NCBI GenBank assembly: GCA_965230565.1
Contig: CBDDLH010000008.1
Span: forward strand, 1 to 64,000
Origin: BCD1 sp965230565
GTDB lineage: Bacteria > Bacteroidota > Bacteroidia > Chitinophagales > Saprospiraceae
DNA length: 64,000 bases
Direction: 5' to 3'
Program-made: the position numbers and the translations under genes
Shown here: positions 10,589-19,369 of the stretch, one piece after another
Layout of the letters: every line of letters starts with the position of its first letter
Position numbering within the stretch: position 1 is the first letter of the stretch
Notes under the pieces: generated by a model
The model's database searches: none
What the model saw: only the letters and a program-made list of their open reading frames with translations
Told to the model about the DNA's origin: nothing

Positions 10589-13500
10589 TTATAATTCATC
10601 AAAATCATCATCAATGTCAGTGTTTTTATCAGGAGCAGTAATGGATTTAATATCAACTTTTATAGAACCAGGGTAAGTTGAATTTGTACTATCCTCAAAG
10701 ATATCTGCTTCAACTTCTTCAGGAGATTGATTTGTAGTTCTAGCACTATTAGCCAATTCACTTAAAGGGTCTACGTTTTTAACCTCGCGATCTGCTTCTG
10801 CAGCTGTTGGCCTGTTTTTCTGATATCGATACTCCAGAGGTATCTTAGAGGAAAAGTCGTTACTGCCAAAACTCACTAACTCACTCAAATATTGTTCAGA
10901 AATATTAGTAAAAAGACTTTGAATCAGAAAATTATCATACTTGTCTCCGTGCTTCCTAAATGAAAAACGTAACAAATCTCGGTCTTTAGGAAAACGTATG
11001 ACATACCCGCTTTGTTCCACATCTATACGAAGATACATCATTTGGTTAATATCCTCTTCAAAGATTTTTTTGTCATCCCTGTCTCCTATCTGATAGGGGA
11101 AATTACCTATGAAAAATTCATCACTACTATTAGGGAAATAATCATTATCAATACTTAATCCCTGATAAAATTCTTCATCTAACTTAAAAGTCGTTGTGAT
11201 CCTCTGGAAATCATTTGGACGAGGAATATTAACGGCCCGGAATCCATCAGCAAGCCACAACCCAATCTTTTGTATTTTTGAATAATCTCCTGTTGTCTTT
11301 TTTATCAGGGCACCTGCCAGATCAGAGTTGCTATTAATGTAGCAATTATTGGTAAGAGCGCCCATAATACAGACTCTTTTGGCATTTTTTTTATCAAATA
11401 ATACCCTGCTTTGATTGACGTCGTTTTCGTCTAACCAAGGGTGTTCAGAATGAAAAAGGTACTTGACCAAAGCATTTGCGAAAGGAGGATATAGAAATGC
11501 CCTTCCTGTAAAGATAACCCTGTGAAATTTAAGATTGGGAATTCCTGCATTTTCAATATGGTTTCCAAATTCACGGGTGAGATTATTTAATGCTTGGTGC
11601 ATATGACCAAAAGCATCAGGGATAATGACCTCTTTATCCTCAACAGGTTTTAAAAGACCTTGCAGGAGTGTAAGAGTATCTCGTATATCTACAGTGAAAT
11701 TTCTTTCTTCTTCATCAGATAGAGCTCCTATCTTTTTACTTATTTTTCTTAGTTGGCCAATATTCTTTTCCTTGATAGCTGAAATGAGAGTTTGAAGTGA
11801 TTGAATATCCCCGCTATCCATATTTGTGAAATTATTCAAATCATTGTAATTACCTCCACGGTATAGATCAATATGGTTGTTGAGTTTATATAGTTCAATT
11901 CGTTTTAACAACTCAATTGCTTGTGATGTATCGGCATTTTGGAAAAGCCATACCAGGTTTGTTATACTTAACTGGTAAAAATCTGAAATTGCTGCAAAGC
12001 ATTGAAAGGTAAGGTATTGCCCTGAAGCTGGGATACTTGATTTGTAAATACTGCGAAAATGTTGGTGTGAAGTACCATAGGATTCTAAAATAGAAAAGTC
12101 GAAAGTACCTTTTCCAGCGTCGACAATAAGGTACCTTAAATTTTCCGTGGAACTCTGGTATAGGAATTCTTTGTCGTCAACAGCCAATGCATTAGCAACA
12201 TATCCTTTAAAGGATGCGTCACTTTCAGAGATGGTCAAAACTTCAATCCCTCCAATTAGATTTCTGAAATTAGGATCATTTTTTATTATTTCTTGTGCGT
12301 CCGAGTTTGTGTCACGGATCAGTTGATAGACTTGTCTTTGATAATAGAGGTTGGGAACCAAGAGGTATAACTGAATGCCAATTTTTGTGGCTTGAACATT
12401 CTGTTGTTGTTTGGCTCGGTCTTGACATAATTGATTAAAACAAAGGTGTAATATCTGGTTGAGTAACGACCTTCTAATTTTCCTTCTTAAGGGCTTTTCA
12501 GAGAAAGAACTATCCGCTATCCTCAAGTCAAATAAAGAACGATCTGAGAATTCTCCTAATTTTGCATTCGGGAGTAATTTCATAGTATTTTGTTCTTTGG
12601 CTATTTGCCTTTCTTCCTCTGAAGCAACTTCTGATTGCTTATTAATATGCAATTCATTTTTCTTGAGTTGTGGTGGTTCAACAGAATCTGTTTTATCCTT
12701 ATTTTGTTGTCTTGGATAGGAGAAAATTCTAATAGGGTTTTGAATGCTCGGTTTTTCACAAGTAGGAATTTCATTGAGTTTTTTACTGCTATCAATATAA
12801 AATACGGATTTCAATAATGAAGGATTCTCTATACCATCAAACTGATCAACACTATTAAGACCAACCTTTTGGTCATTATAGTATTTTGCTCCCCTTAATT
12901 GTTCAATAAGGTTGATCTGCATCAGACTATCATCCTCTTGAGGACTGAGTTTACTATAAGCAGCCTGTGATGCATCAGACCCAAAATCAACAGCCATCTT
13001 ATAGCCGTCATACATTGCATTTGTTACAAATAGATGAAATTCGTAACGATAACACATCGACTCTTTGCTATGATAGAATAAAAAAACTTTTATGGTTTGT
13101 GATTCTTGATCTAATTTTGGTGTAATTTCTGCAAGATATTGACGTATTCCATTGCCAATTGAGCTTCGAAGACTTAATCCAGTTTCCTGTATCTGAAGTC
13201 TTTTTGATTCGATAATATAAACTGGATTTGACCTTTCCACTTTAGCGGTAATGGTTTGTTTTAGATTGGGTATTCCATTGTGGGCGGAAAGGTGTATCTC
13301 AAGCACCTGACAATTATCTTGGAGGTCTACGTATGATGCAAAGTAATACGAGGTGTCAACCCGCTTATCATCCTGATGACCACGTGAGCATTGAAGGATC
13401 TTCTTGCCTCTTGGATTATTAATAGTAAATAAGGTTGAAGACTCATTTGGCAATCCAGGAATGACGAAAGTATAGGGAACCTCTTTTACAACTCCTGTAG

Positions 13501-13678
13501 CCTGTTCTTCTGATTGTTTAGTTGAAGTACTCAATTCTTGGGAGGAATTTGAAGTAACCTCCTTTTCCTTTTGTTGTGCGCTAACTGTATTTTTCGGAAA
13601 ATGATAATCAGGAACTTGTCGTAGCGTACAACTATGAAGGCGCCTGTTATTTATTTTTATTGGTAATGTATAATACAT
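10589..13678 (-). CDS. Large Hsp70/actin-fold ATPase-like protein
   Basis: A 1029-residue, apparently cytoplasmic protein with no signal peptide or membrane segment. Three motifs of the actin/Hsp70/sugar-kinase fold appear in order: phosphate-1 at D231 (AVDFGSDAS), phosphate-2 at D520 (IVDAGKGTFDFSIL, very close to the Hsp70 motif), and an adenosine-site strand with Gly near residue 720 (VIFTGRAFL). The wide spacing between them implies large insertions. The first 220 residues include a low-complexity Ser/Gln/Glu stretch and beta-rich sequence; the C-terminal 250 residues are unassigned. Length and layout recall the SrfB family of enterobacteria, but this cannot be confirmed by eye. The gene starts 5 bases after the DUF4407 gene ends and is followed directly by the coiled-coil gene, so translation is probably coupled. 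Inferred role: filament or ATP-driven scaffold for the membrane components. Confidence 0.8.
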   Translation of the reverse strand: MYYTLPIKINNRRLHSCTLRQVPDYHFPKNTVSAQQKEKEVTSNSSQELSTSTKQSEEQATGVVKEVPYTFVIPGLPNESSTLFTINNPRGKKILQCSRGHQDDKRVDTSYYFASYVDLQDNCQVLEIHLSAHNGIPNLKQTITAKVERSNPVYIIESKRLQIQETGLSLRSSIGNGIRQYLAEITPKLDQESQTIKVFLFYHSKESMCYRYEFHLFVTNAMYDGYKMAVDFGSDASQAAYSKLSPQEDDSLMQINLIEQLRGAKYYNDQKVGLNSVDQFDGIENPSLLKSVFYIDSSKKLNEIPTCEKPSIQNPIRIFSYPRQQNKDKTDSVEPPQLKKNELHINKQSEVASEEERQIAKEQNTMKLLPNAKLGEFSDRSLFDLRIADSSFSEKPLRRKIRRSLLNQILHLCFNQLCQDRAKQQQNVQATKIGIQLYLLVPNLYYQRQVYQLIRDTNSDAQEIIKNDPNFRNLIGGIEVLTISESDASFKGYVANALAVDDKEFLYQSSTENLRYLIVDAGKGTFDFSILESYGTSHQHFRSIYKSSIPASGQYLTFQCFAAISDFYQLSITNLVWLFQNADTSQAIELLKRIELYKLNNHIDLYRGGNYNDLNNFTNMDSGDIQSLQTLISAIKEKNIGQLRKISKKIGALSDEEERNFTVDIRDTLTLLQGLLKPVEDKEVIIPDAFGHMHQALNNLTREFGNHIENAGIPNLKFHRVIFTGRAFLYPPFANALVKYLFHSEHPWLDENDVNQSRVLFDKKNAKRVCIMGALTNNCYINSNSDLAGALIKKTTGDYSKIQKIGLWLADGFRAVNIPRPNDFQRITTTFKLDEEFYQGLSIDNDYFPNSSDEFFIGNFPYQIGDRDDKKIFEEDINQMMYLRIDVEQSGYVIRFPKDRDLLRFSFRKHGDKYDNFLIQSLFTNISEQYLSELVSFGSNDFSSKIPLEYRYQKNRPTAAEADREVKNVDPLSELANSARTTNQSPEEVEADIFEDSTNSTYPGSIKVDIKSITAPDKNTDIDDDFDEL

Positions 13679-13683
13679 TCGGC

Positions 13684-15480
13684 TTATTGCTTTTTTAGGA
13701 CATATATGCGATCATTGTTATAAAGTTTAAGCGTCCCATTTTTGATATCTCGAATTTCAAATCTTTTCTTTTGGTTGTTTAAACTAACTTCAATAATGGA
13801 GTCATCATTGAAGTCGTCACTCCATGTACCAGTTTGGACTTGATCATTCTTTTTATATTCAAACTCGTAGTTCGCTTTAAACAAATATCTGACTTCTATC
13901 CCATCAGGTTTTGTTACCCAATAATTATCTACCAATTGATTTTTCTTACCCGAAAATCCGTTCGTACGGTCGGTACGGCCGGAAATCCCATTTTGATGAG
14001 CCATTTTTTGTGAGGCCATCCAAGCCTCAAAAGACCCGGCAGAATTTATGTCATTGATTAAGTTCTTGATAAGGTCTTCAGCTTCTCCGTTTTCATTCTG
14101 TATTTTTTCGATCATACCATTGACCTTATTTTCAATTAAAACCTCTAATAGTCTTTTTTTTGCATTGACATAAGTGTTATTTACGGAATCAACAAATGGA
14201 CCAGGAACATTAGAAGTTTTCTCTTTGAAGCCAGAAAAATTCTGGCTGGCACTTGGGTTCGCCCAGTTTTCCACACTTAAATTATTTTCCACTAATGCTA
14301 ACTTTTTATCGTAAGCTCCCACTGGACTAATTATTTTCACTAATATCGGAGCAACCTCTACAGCAATAAAAAGGAGAAATATTAACCAATCAGCTATTTG
14401 AATAGCACGTTTGTCTTTTTTTAGTAATTGAAGGGCTTCCAGTTGAGCTAAGATTCCATCAAAATTTTTTGACTTCTCTTCAAGTTCCTCTTCTTTTTTA
14501 TTGATGAGTTTATTGTTAGCTGAAATTCTATTGTCAAGTTTTTGGATACGGCTTTGTACGGTTTCCTTACGTTCCTCTTTTACATTGTCCGTATTCTCTT
14601 TAAATCCAGTTAATTCATCCTTTTTATCGGCAACTTCTTGTTTTACTTTTTGAATGTCCTTTCTAAGGCGACTGATTTGATTGACGATATTCTGTCTGTT
14701 TCTACGTTTTGAAGCTAAGGCTTCTTTTTGATATTCAGTTATAGTTCCGTTCGCCTCAAGGATTTCTAATGCCTCAATACCCCTGTTTACCGTTCTCCAA
14801 TCTGCATTTTTGGAATCAATCCGTCTTTGAATTTGATTAATATCTTTTTGACGTAGTTTTTCATAATCTAAAAATTCTTTTTCTTTTATTTTCAGATCAT
14901 TAAATGCAATTGCTGTAAAGGAGTCTATGGGGTTTTTTTCAATCTGAGTGACCTGGTCTTGTAGTTTAACATTTTCATTTTTTAGGCTATCAATTTGTTC
15001 TTGGATATAATGTGCTTGATTTCGACCTGCTTCCGGCAATTTAGTAGCGATTTCATTTTCAAATATTGCCAACTCAAGGGGTTTAGAAATGATCACTGCA
15101 AATAGGAGGGCTAGAGCGATCCTTGGAATTGCTTGTTTATATACATTGACGTTGACCTCACTAATTCCAGGTATATTTTTTCGAATTGAAGCAACGATAT
15201 ATCTATCCAAATTAAATATCAATAATCCCCAGAATATTCCTACTGAAATAAAAATGCCTTTTTGGTCAACAAAGGTATTTACAGCATACATTGCAGATAG
15301 TGTTGCCATGACTGCAGTAAAAAAAACTGCTCCTCCGATACCAGCAAATTTAGCATCTTCACTCCTTGGACAACTTCCCAGTAACTCCAGATCCACCCCA
15401 GAGCACATTAGAAAAAACCTTTTTATTGGATTCCTAAATCTGTTGTTAGAAATTCTTTGACTCATAATTCCAGCTTTCAT
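13684..15480 (-). CDS. DUF4407 family membrane/coiled-coil protein
   Basis: First gene of the five-gene operon; 598 residues from the ATG at 15480 (another ATG is at 15465; a TTG further upstream is unlikely). The N-terminus matches the DUF4407 pattern: FFLMCSGVDLELL, then KFAGIGGAVFFTA opening the first membrane segment. Three membrane segments lie within residues about 40-132, followed by a long charged coiled coil (about 150-355) and a fourth segment (about 360-390). The remaining 200 residues include a small beta-rich C-terminal domain. With an even number of segments both ends should be cytoplasmic and the coiled coil outside. DUF4407 proteins have no established function. The position beside an actin-fold ATPase and a PBP-like synthase suggests a membrane scaffold. 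Confidence 0.85.
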   Translation of the reverse strand: MKAGIMSQRISNNRFRNPIKRFFLMCSGVDLELLGSCPRSEDAKFAGIGGAVFFTAVMATLSAMYAVNTFVDQKGIFISVGIFWGLLIFNLDRYIVASIRKNIPGISEVNVNVYKQAIPRIALALLFAVIISKPLELAIFENEIATKLPEAGRNQAHYIQEQIDSLKNENVKLQDQVTQIEKNPIDSFTAIAFNDLKIKEKEFLDYEKLRQKDINQIQRRIDSKNADWRTVNRGIEALEILEANGTITEYQKEALASKRRNRQNIVNQISRLRKDIQKVKQEVADKKDELTGFKENTDNVKEERKETVQSRIQKLDNRISANNKLINKKEEELEEKSKNFDGILAQLEALQLLKKDKRAIQIADWLIFLLFIAVEVAPILVKIISPVGAYDKKLALVENNLSVENWANPSASQNFSGFKEKTSNVPGPFVDSVNNTYVNAKKRLLEVLIENKVNGMIEKIQNENGEAEDLIKNLINDINSAGSFEAWMASQKMAHQNGISGRTDRTNGFSGKKNQLVDNYWVTKPDGIEVRYLFKANYEFEYKKNDQVQTGTWSDDFNDDSIIEVSLNNQKKRFEIRDIKNGTLKLYNNDRIYVLKKQ

Positions 15481-16348
15481 TAATAGGGTCAATTCAAAGA
15501 CTACCCTGATGTTTAATTTTTCTTCATTGTATGTAATTGGAATAATTCAATTTCTGTTTTTTACAAATGAGTTATAGTTCCTCTTTTAAGCCTTCCCCAA
15601 CTTTCAAAAAGATGATCGAAATGGTGATATTCAATCCTTGCCTTGTATATCGGAATAGATACCTAAAGTAAAAAGTAAATGGAAATATTTAGAGGGCGTG
15701 ATTTAAAAGGAAGGTTGATGTTGTAACCAAATTTCAACAACATTTCCCGTTCTGAAACCTAAATAAATAGGTAAGGTTTTTTAACCAAATTAATAAAAAC
15801 CATATGTGATTATGGCTTTTGAAGCATTTGATTAAAACTATTGCCAATTGAATTCCAATTAATCAATGAACTTTTTAATATGGGTGATAAAAGTATTCCT
15901 CCTGATTTAATTTAGATACATTTCCCTCCTGAAGACTTATTTACTTTTGATAAATTTAACAATATTAATCTTATACCAAAAGGAATGCCTTTGTTGGAAA
16001 ACGAAAATTGTTTTTGTCAGTGAAAATTGGGTGTAAAGTACAAATTACGTCGAGCGGTAAAAGTCAAAAGACTTATAGATGTAATGGTCAGTTTTTAATA
16101 TTCAAAAATACCTTTGAAAAGCAGAACGAATTTGTCTGTTAATCAAAACCTTAACAAAGATAATACATATTTTGAAAATATTATTTTTGTCAAGGTATCA
16201 ATGCAGCTACTCTTATATTATACCTTTTAATTCAACAAAAAGTTCCAAAAAAAATATATAATTTGGAATTTTTTTCACTTAACTTGATTTTTTAGATTAT
16301 CATCACTAATATCCTATAAAATACAAAATACAATCCATTAAAATAAGT
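15481..16348. other. AT-rich divergent intergenic region, no gene seen
   Basis: About 870 bases between the operon start (minus strand) and the M48 protease (plus strand). It must hold the promoters of both units. A perfect -7-type box (TATTTTTG, 16182-16189, plus strand) lies 160 bases before the protease, but I see no TTG at the right distance upstream. No convincing -7/-33 pair was found for the minus-strand operon. No RNA gene or strong hairpin is visible. The length is unusual beside otherwise tightly packed genes and leaves room for regulation. Confidence 0.5.
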
Positions 16349-17485
16349 ATGCATAGCTCCAGATCTTTATTAATTCTGACACTAGTATTTAAACTTTTTT
16401 ACCAAGTTGCCATAAGCCAACCCAATTACAACTTCCCTTTCAAAACCCAAGTTGATGCCAAAGATCTTTCATGTGATTATAAAACCAAAGAGCTTTTAAG
16501 TGATCAGCTAAAAAGATTTGTTCGCCTAAATACTCCTCCAATTTCTGTTGAGGAACAAATCCAAATTGGCAACAAGTTTCACAAAGAATATTTAGATTTT
16601 CCTATCGTCAATCATCCAAAGGAAAAAATGGCGAAAAGAATCGTTTCGAAAATGGAGCCCTTTTTAGCAATAAAAAATTTGAAGCATAAAGTGTATATTA
16701 TAAAAAGTTCTCACCCAAATGCATTTACCATTTCAGGGGGAGCTATTTATATCACAACCAAATTACTAGATCAGGTTGAAGTGGAAGATGAACTTGCCTT
16801 TGTTATTGGTCACGAATTAGGCCATAATGAAAATCACCACACAAAAGAATCTGCTAGGATCATCAGGTTCGCTCAAGAAACTCTTGATAAAGTAGAAGAT
16901 AATAATTCTCCTGGTCTCAAAAGAATTTTGATTGGATTAGGTGGACTTACAATTCTAAAAGCACATGCCATTGCTTCCGGTTATTTTGATCAAGCTGACG
17001 AATTAGAGGCTGATCTGTCAAGTTTGTATTTACTTTATAAAGCAGGATATAATCCCGAAAAAGCGCTTGGCCTAATGCAAAAATTAAAAAATTGGGAGGG
17101 ACCTCCACCGGAAAAAGAATGGAGAAAAGTCCTTGAAGATTTAGGTCGGACTCACCCTTGGGCTGAAGACCGATATAATTGCGCTTATAATTATGTTCAA
17201 GAAGCGATGAATAAACCCTTCGGTTGTGGAAAAATGTTTCTTGGTAATAAAAAGGGAAGGGTAGTCACAAGAAGTACTGCTTTGAATGTAAGAAGCCACC
17301 CCTCAATTGAATCAAAAGTGATAAAAAAATTACCTAAAGGGAGTATTGTGACACTTATTTGTGAATCAAGTTTTTTGGATGTAATCCAGGGTCAAAAAGG
17401 TCGATGGATTCAAATTAAATTAAAAAATGGTAATGAAGGATGGGTTTGGGGGTATTTTATAGAGGAGATAAAACATCAACCATAA
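16349..17485 (+). CDS. Secreted M48-family zinc metalloprotease with C-terminal SH3b domain
   Basis: A 378-residue protein with a signal peptide (hydrophobic residues 6-22). Zinc-protease motif HELGH at residues 155-159, followed about 60 residues later by DELEAD, the third-ligand region of the M48 (Ste24/HtpX/BepA-like) family. The C-terminal 75 residues (starting at VVTRSTALNVRSHPS) form a bacterial SH3 domain, which commonly binds peptidoglycan or peptides. It should act in the periplasm or at the outer membrane. It starts divergently from the SEDS-PBP operon, so a link to wall remodelling is plausible but unproven. BepA/LoiP-like envelope quality control is the alternative. Confidence 0.88.
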   Translation: MHSSRSLLILTLVFKLFYQVAISQPNYNFPFKTQVDAKDLSCDYKTKELLSDQLKRFVRLNTPPISVEEQIQIGNKFHKEYLDFPIVNHPKEKMAKRIVSKMEPFLAIKNLKHKVYIIKSSHPNAFTISGGAIYITTKLLDQVEVEDELAFVIGHELGHNENHHTKESARIIRFAQETLDKVEDNNSPGLKRILIGLGGLTILKAHAIASGYFDQADELEADLSSLYLLYKAGYNPEKALGLMQKLKNWEGPPPEKEWRKVLEDLGRTHPWAEDRYNCAYNYVQEAMNKPFGCGKMFLGNKKGRVVTRSTALNVRSHPSIESKVIKKLPKGSIVTLICESSFLDVIQGQKGRWIQIKLKNGNEGWVWGYFIEEIKHQP

Positions 17486-17575
17486 TATTTTTACGTATAT
17501 TTTCACTTTCAATATATTACTTCTGTAATAAATTACGCCTAACAAGGGTATCGAATCACTTTTAAACGGCAGAAT

Positions 17576-18199
17576 ATGAAAATTAAAAAACAACTTGGTG
17601 CATTAAAGGAAATACTTCAATTGATTGAAGAATCCCTCAAAATAATAAAAAGGTATCCAGTTTTCTTTTTGTTGGTTTTTATACTTCTACTTTTTTATTA
17701 CGGAGCAAAGTATTACACATATGATTTTCCCCAAAAAGCTATATGGACATTTTACACCTCAATAAATGAAAAAAATTATGATAATGCCTGGAATCAATTA
17801 AGTGAAAAATATAAGGAAGATCTGTATTTGAATAACAAAGAGGATTTTAAAATTGGTTATTCTACAACAAATCATTTCGGAGATATAAAAATAGCCCATA
17901 GGGCAAGTACCAAAAACCCATTCAAAGAAATCTTTAACAAAGAAAGGGTTTATGAAACAACATACATTGTGGAAGACAGAATAAATAGAAGAGATCTAAC
18001 GGATTACGGAACACAAGCTTGGAATTCTTTTTGGGTTGAAGTAAAAGAAAAAAAATCAATAGAACTTTTAAAAGAATCTACTCAAAATAGATTCATAATT
18101 AGACGCGTTTTCAACCAAGACATTAGAATTATTAAAGAGTATGGGCAATGGAAAATAGCTCAAATAAAAACTAATGAAATTGGCTTAAAAATTGATTAG
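17576..18199 (+). CDS. Single-pass membrane protein, NTF2-like extracytoplasmic domain suspected
   Basis: A 207-residue protein with a short cytoplasmic helix (residues 1-25), one membrane segment (about 27-47) and a soluble outer domain. A helix beginning PQKAIWTFYTSINEKNYDNAWNQLS is typical of the first helix of NTF2-like folds, where small domains count 'life in one pass' through a cone-shaped sheet; the assignment is by eye. It lies 90 bases after the protease on the same strand and may be transcribed with it. No catalytic motif seen; AT-rich like its neighbours. Confidence 0.7.
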   Translation: MKIKKQLGALKEILQLIEESLKIIKRYPVFFLLVFILLLFYYGAKYYTYDFPQKAIWTFYTSINEKNYDNAWNQLSEKYKEDLYLNNKEDFKIGYSTTNHFGDIKIAHRASTKNPFKEIFNKERVYETTYIVEDRINRRDLTDYGTQAWNSFWVEVKEKKSIELLKESTQNRFIIRRVFNQDIRIIKEYGQWKIAQIKTNEIGLKID

Positions 18200-18264
18200 A
18201 TGAAGTGAAATTCTGACCTACTGTAATCTGTAAGTGCCACGACTATTGACCTGATATTTACCTC

Positions 18265-18777
18265 CTATACATCTTTGTCAGCAGGAACAAACTTATAACT
18301 CTTAAAACCAACAAAAATCCAATAAAACAAAACCCCAAGAATCAAATAAAACCAAATTATCCCATTATATAACTCCCGATTCGCAATATACTCCCTCGCA
18401 GCCTCCTTCATCCGTTTCAATTTTACTCTGCAACTACTCCCCTCAGCTCCCTTTGAACCACAGTTGCAATAAAGGCCACGGATAGTTGATTCAAACACTC
18501 TGCCACAACCAGGTGTGATACATGCTTTTACGTAATAAGCCGTACCTGGAATTTCCTCAACAATATTAGCACTCGGATCTTGCCCTAAACGCAACACTGC
18601 CCGGGCCTCCTCTATACTGTCAAATTTTTCCAATGATCTCCAGAACTTTTTCCATCTAGTTTCAAAATCTTTAGAAGATGAAGCAGCTTTTTTGGCGCAT
18701 TCTGCTCTATACTCGGCGACATTAAATGCTACAGATGGTATTTCATCGAGTTCTGGTTCGTAAAAGTAGTTATGCAT
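18265..18777 (-). CDS. Zinc-ribbon-like protein with C-terminal membrane anchor
   Basis: A 170-residue protein. The middle carries a cysteine cluster, CITPGCGRVFES then YCNCGSKG and SSC, consistent with one zinc-binding ribbon. The last 30 residues contain a hydrophobic segment (IIWFYLILGVLFYWIFVGF), giving a tail-anchored topology with the soluble part in the cytoplasm. The N-terminus is acidic (MHNYFYEPELDEIPS). It converges with the gene at 17576 and is the nearest gene on the left of the integration module, so it may be cargo of the element. Function unknown. Confidence 0.7.
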   Translation of the reverse strand: MHNYFYEPELDEIPSVAFNVAEYRAECAKKAASSSKDFETRWKKFWRSLEKFDSIEEARAVLRLGQDPSANIVEEIPGTAYYVKACITPGCGRVFESTIRGLYCNCGSKGAEGSSCRVKLKRMKEAAREYIANRELYNGIIWFYLILGVLFYWIFVGFKSYKFVPADKDV

Positions 18778-19002
18778 ATGGTACGATTTTATGGTTATTT
18801 ATGAATAATACTCTGTGTTTGTTGATACTTAGGCAACTTTGTACTATTAGTCGAATACGATCATTGCGGGTGGAGCAACTTTGGGAAGTTCCGACTTCTT
18901 TATTTGCTAAACCAACAAAGACTTTTCCTCTGATTTCATTGCTTTATCATAAGAAATTGCCTTTTCCGCAATGTTGCTTTTAACGCATTGATTGACAAAT
19001 GC

Positions 19003-19251
19003 TTACAGAGAATCGTTTTGATTCTCTGTATTATCATCAGGATTGTGATTTACAGGCTCGGAAGCTTTTTTGATATCTTCTAATAATTCATCGTGATAGG
19101 CAAATAGCTTCCCTCCCATCCGGTATAATCTGATTTTACCTTCCTGATTCATTCGGGTAACTGTTCTGGTGCTGACATCCAACACCCTGGCAATGGTTCT
19201 AAGATTGATCATTAGTGGTTTTGGAGTCATTTGTGAAAAATTATTCATCAT
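19003..19251 (-). CDS. Helix-turn-helix protein, excisionase/MerR-like (HTH_17 type)
   Basis: An 82-residue DNA-binding protein. Residues 16-60 carry the pattern RTIARVLDVSTRTVTRMNQEGKIRLYRMGGKLFAY: a helix-turn-helix followed by a wing, as in excisionase-family and HTH_17 proteins that accompany Bacteroidota mobile elements. The C-terminal tail is acidic and low in complexity. Two near-identical palindromes lie in its promoter and leader (19263-19279 and 19330-19346), which suggests autoregulation. A perfect 11-bp hairpin (19004-19030) covers its last codons. Likely a regulator or directionality factor for the tyrosine recombinase at 20206. Confidence 0.85.
   Translation of the reverse strand: MMNNFSQMTPKPLMINLRTIARVLDVSTRTVTRMNQEGKIRLYRMGGKLFAYHDELLEDIKKASEPVNHNPDDNTENQNDSL
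19004..19030. repeat. Perfect 11-bp inverted repeat at the 3' end of the HTH gene
   Basis: Arms TACAGAGAATC (19004-19014) and GATTCTCTGTA (19020-19030) around a 5-base loop. It overlaps the last codons and the stop of the HTH gene. No T-run follows on the minus strand, so it is not a classical terminator. It may stabilise the transcript end or bind a recombination protein. Confidence 0.6.
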
Positions 19252-19262
19252 TTGTTATTTTA

Positions 19263-19279
19263 GTTGTCATAATGACAAC
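19263..19279. promoter_or_regulatory. Operator-like palindrome O1 in the leader of the HTH gene
   Basis: GTTGTCATAATGACAAC is a perfect palindrome around a central A (8-bp arms). It lies 12 bases before the HTH start codon, downstream of the predicted transcription start, where a bound protein would block transcription. A second copy with two mismatches sits at 19330. Confidence 0.7.
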
Positions 19280-19317
19280 AATTAATTAAAAAAAAAGACT
19301 TGTCACTGTCTGCCTCA

Positions 19318-19348
19318 CAAAAATAAACCGTTGTCACAATAACAACAA
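19318..19348 (-). promoter_or_regulatory. Bacteroidota-type promoter of the HTH gene
   Basis: On the minus strand a -33 TTG (19348-19346), a 20-base spacer and a perfect -7 TATTTTTG (19325-19318) match the TTG-N20-TAnnTTTG pattern. Operator copy O2 occupies the spacer. Confidence 0.7.
19330..19346. promoter_or_regulatory. Operator-like palindrome O2 inside the promoter spacer
   Basis: GTTGTCACAATAACAAC, identical to O1 at 15 of 17 positions. It sits between the -33 and -7 elements and touches the -33 TTG, a placement expected for repression by steric block. Confidence 0.65.
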
Positions 19349-19369
19349 ATTTATTTGATGATAGTTCCG

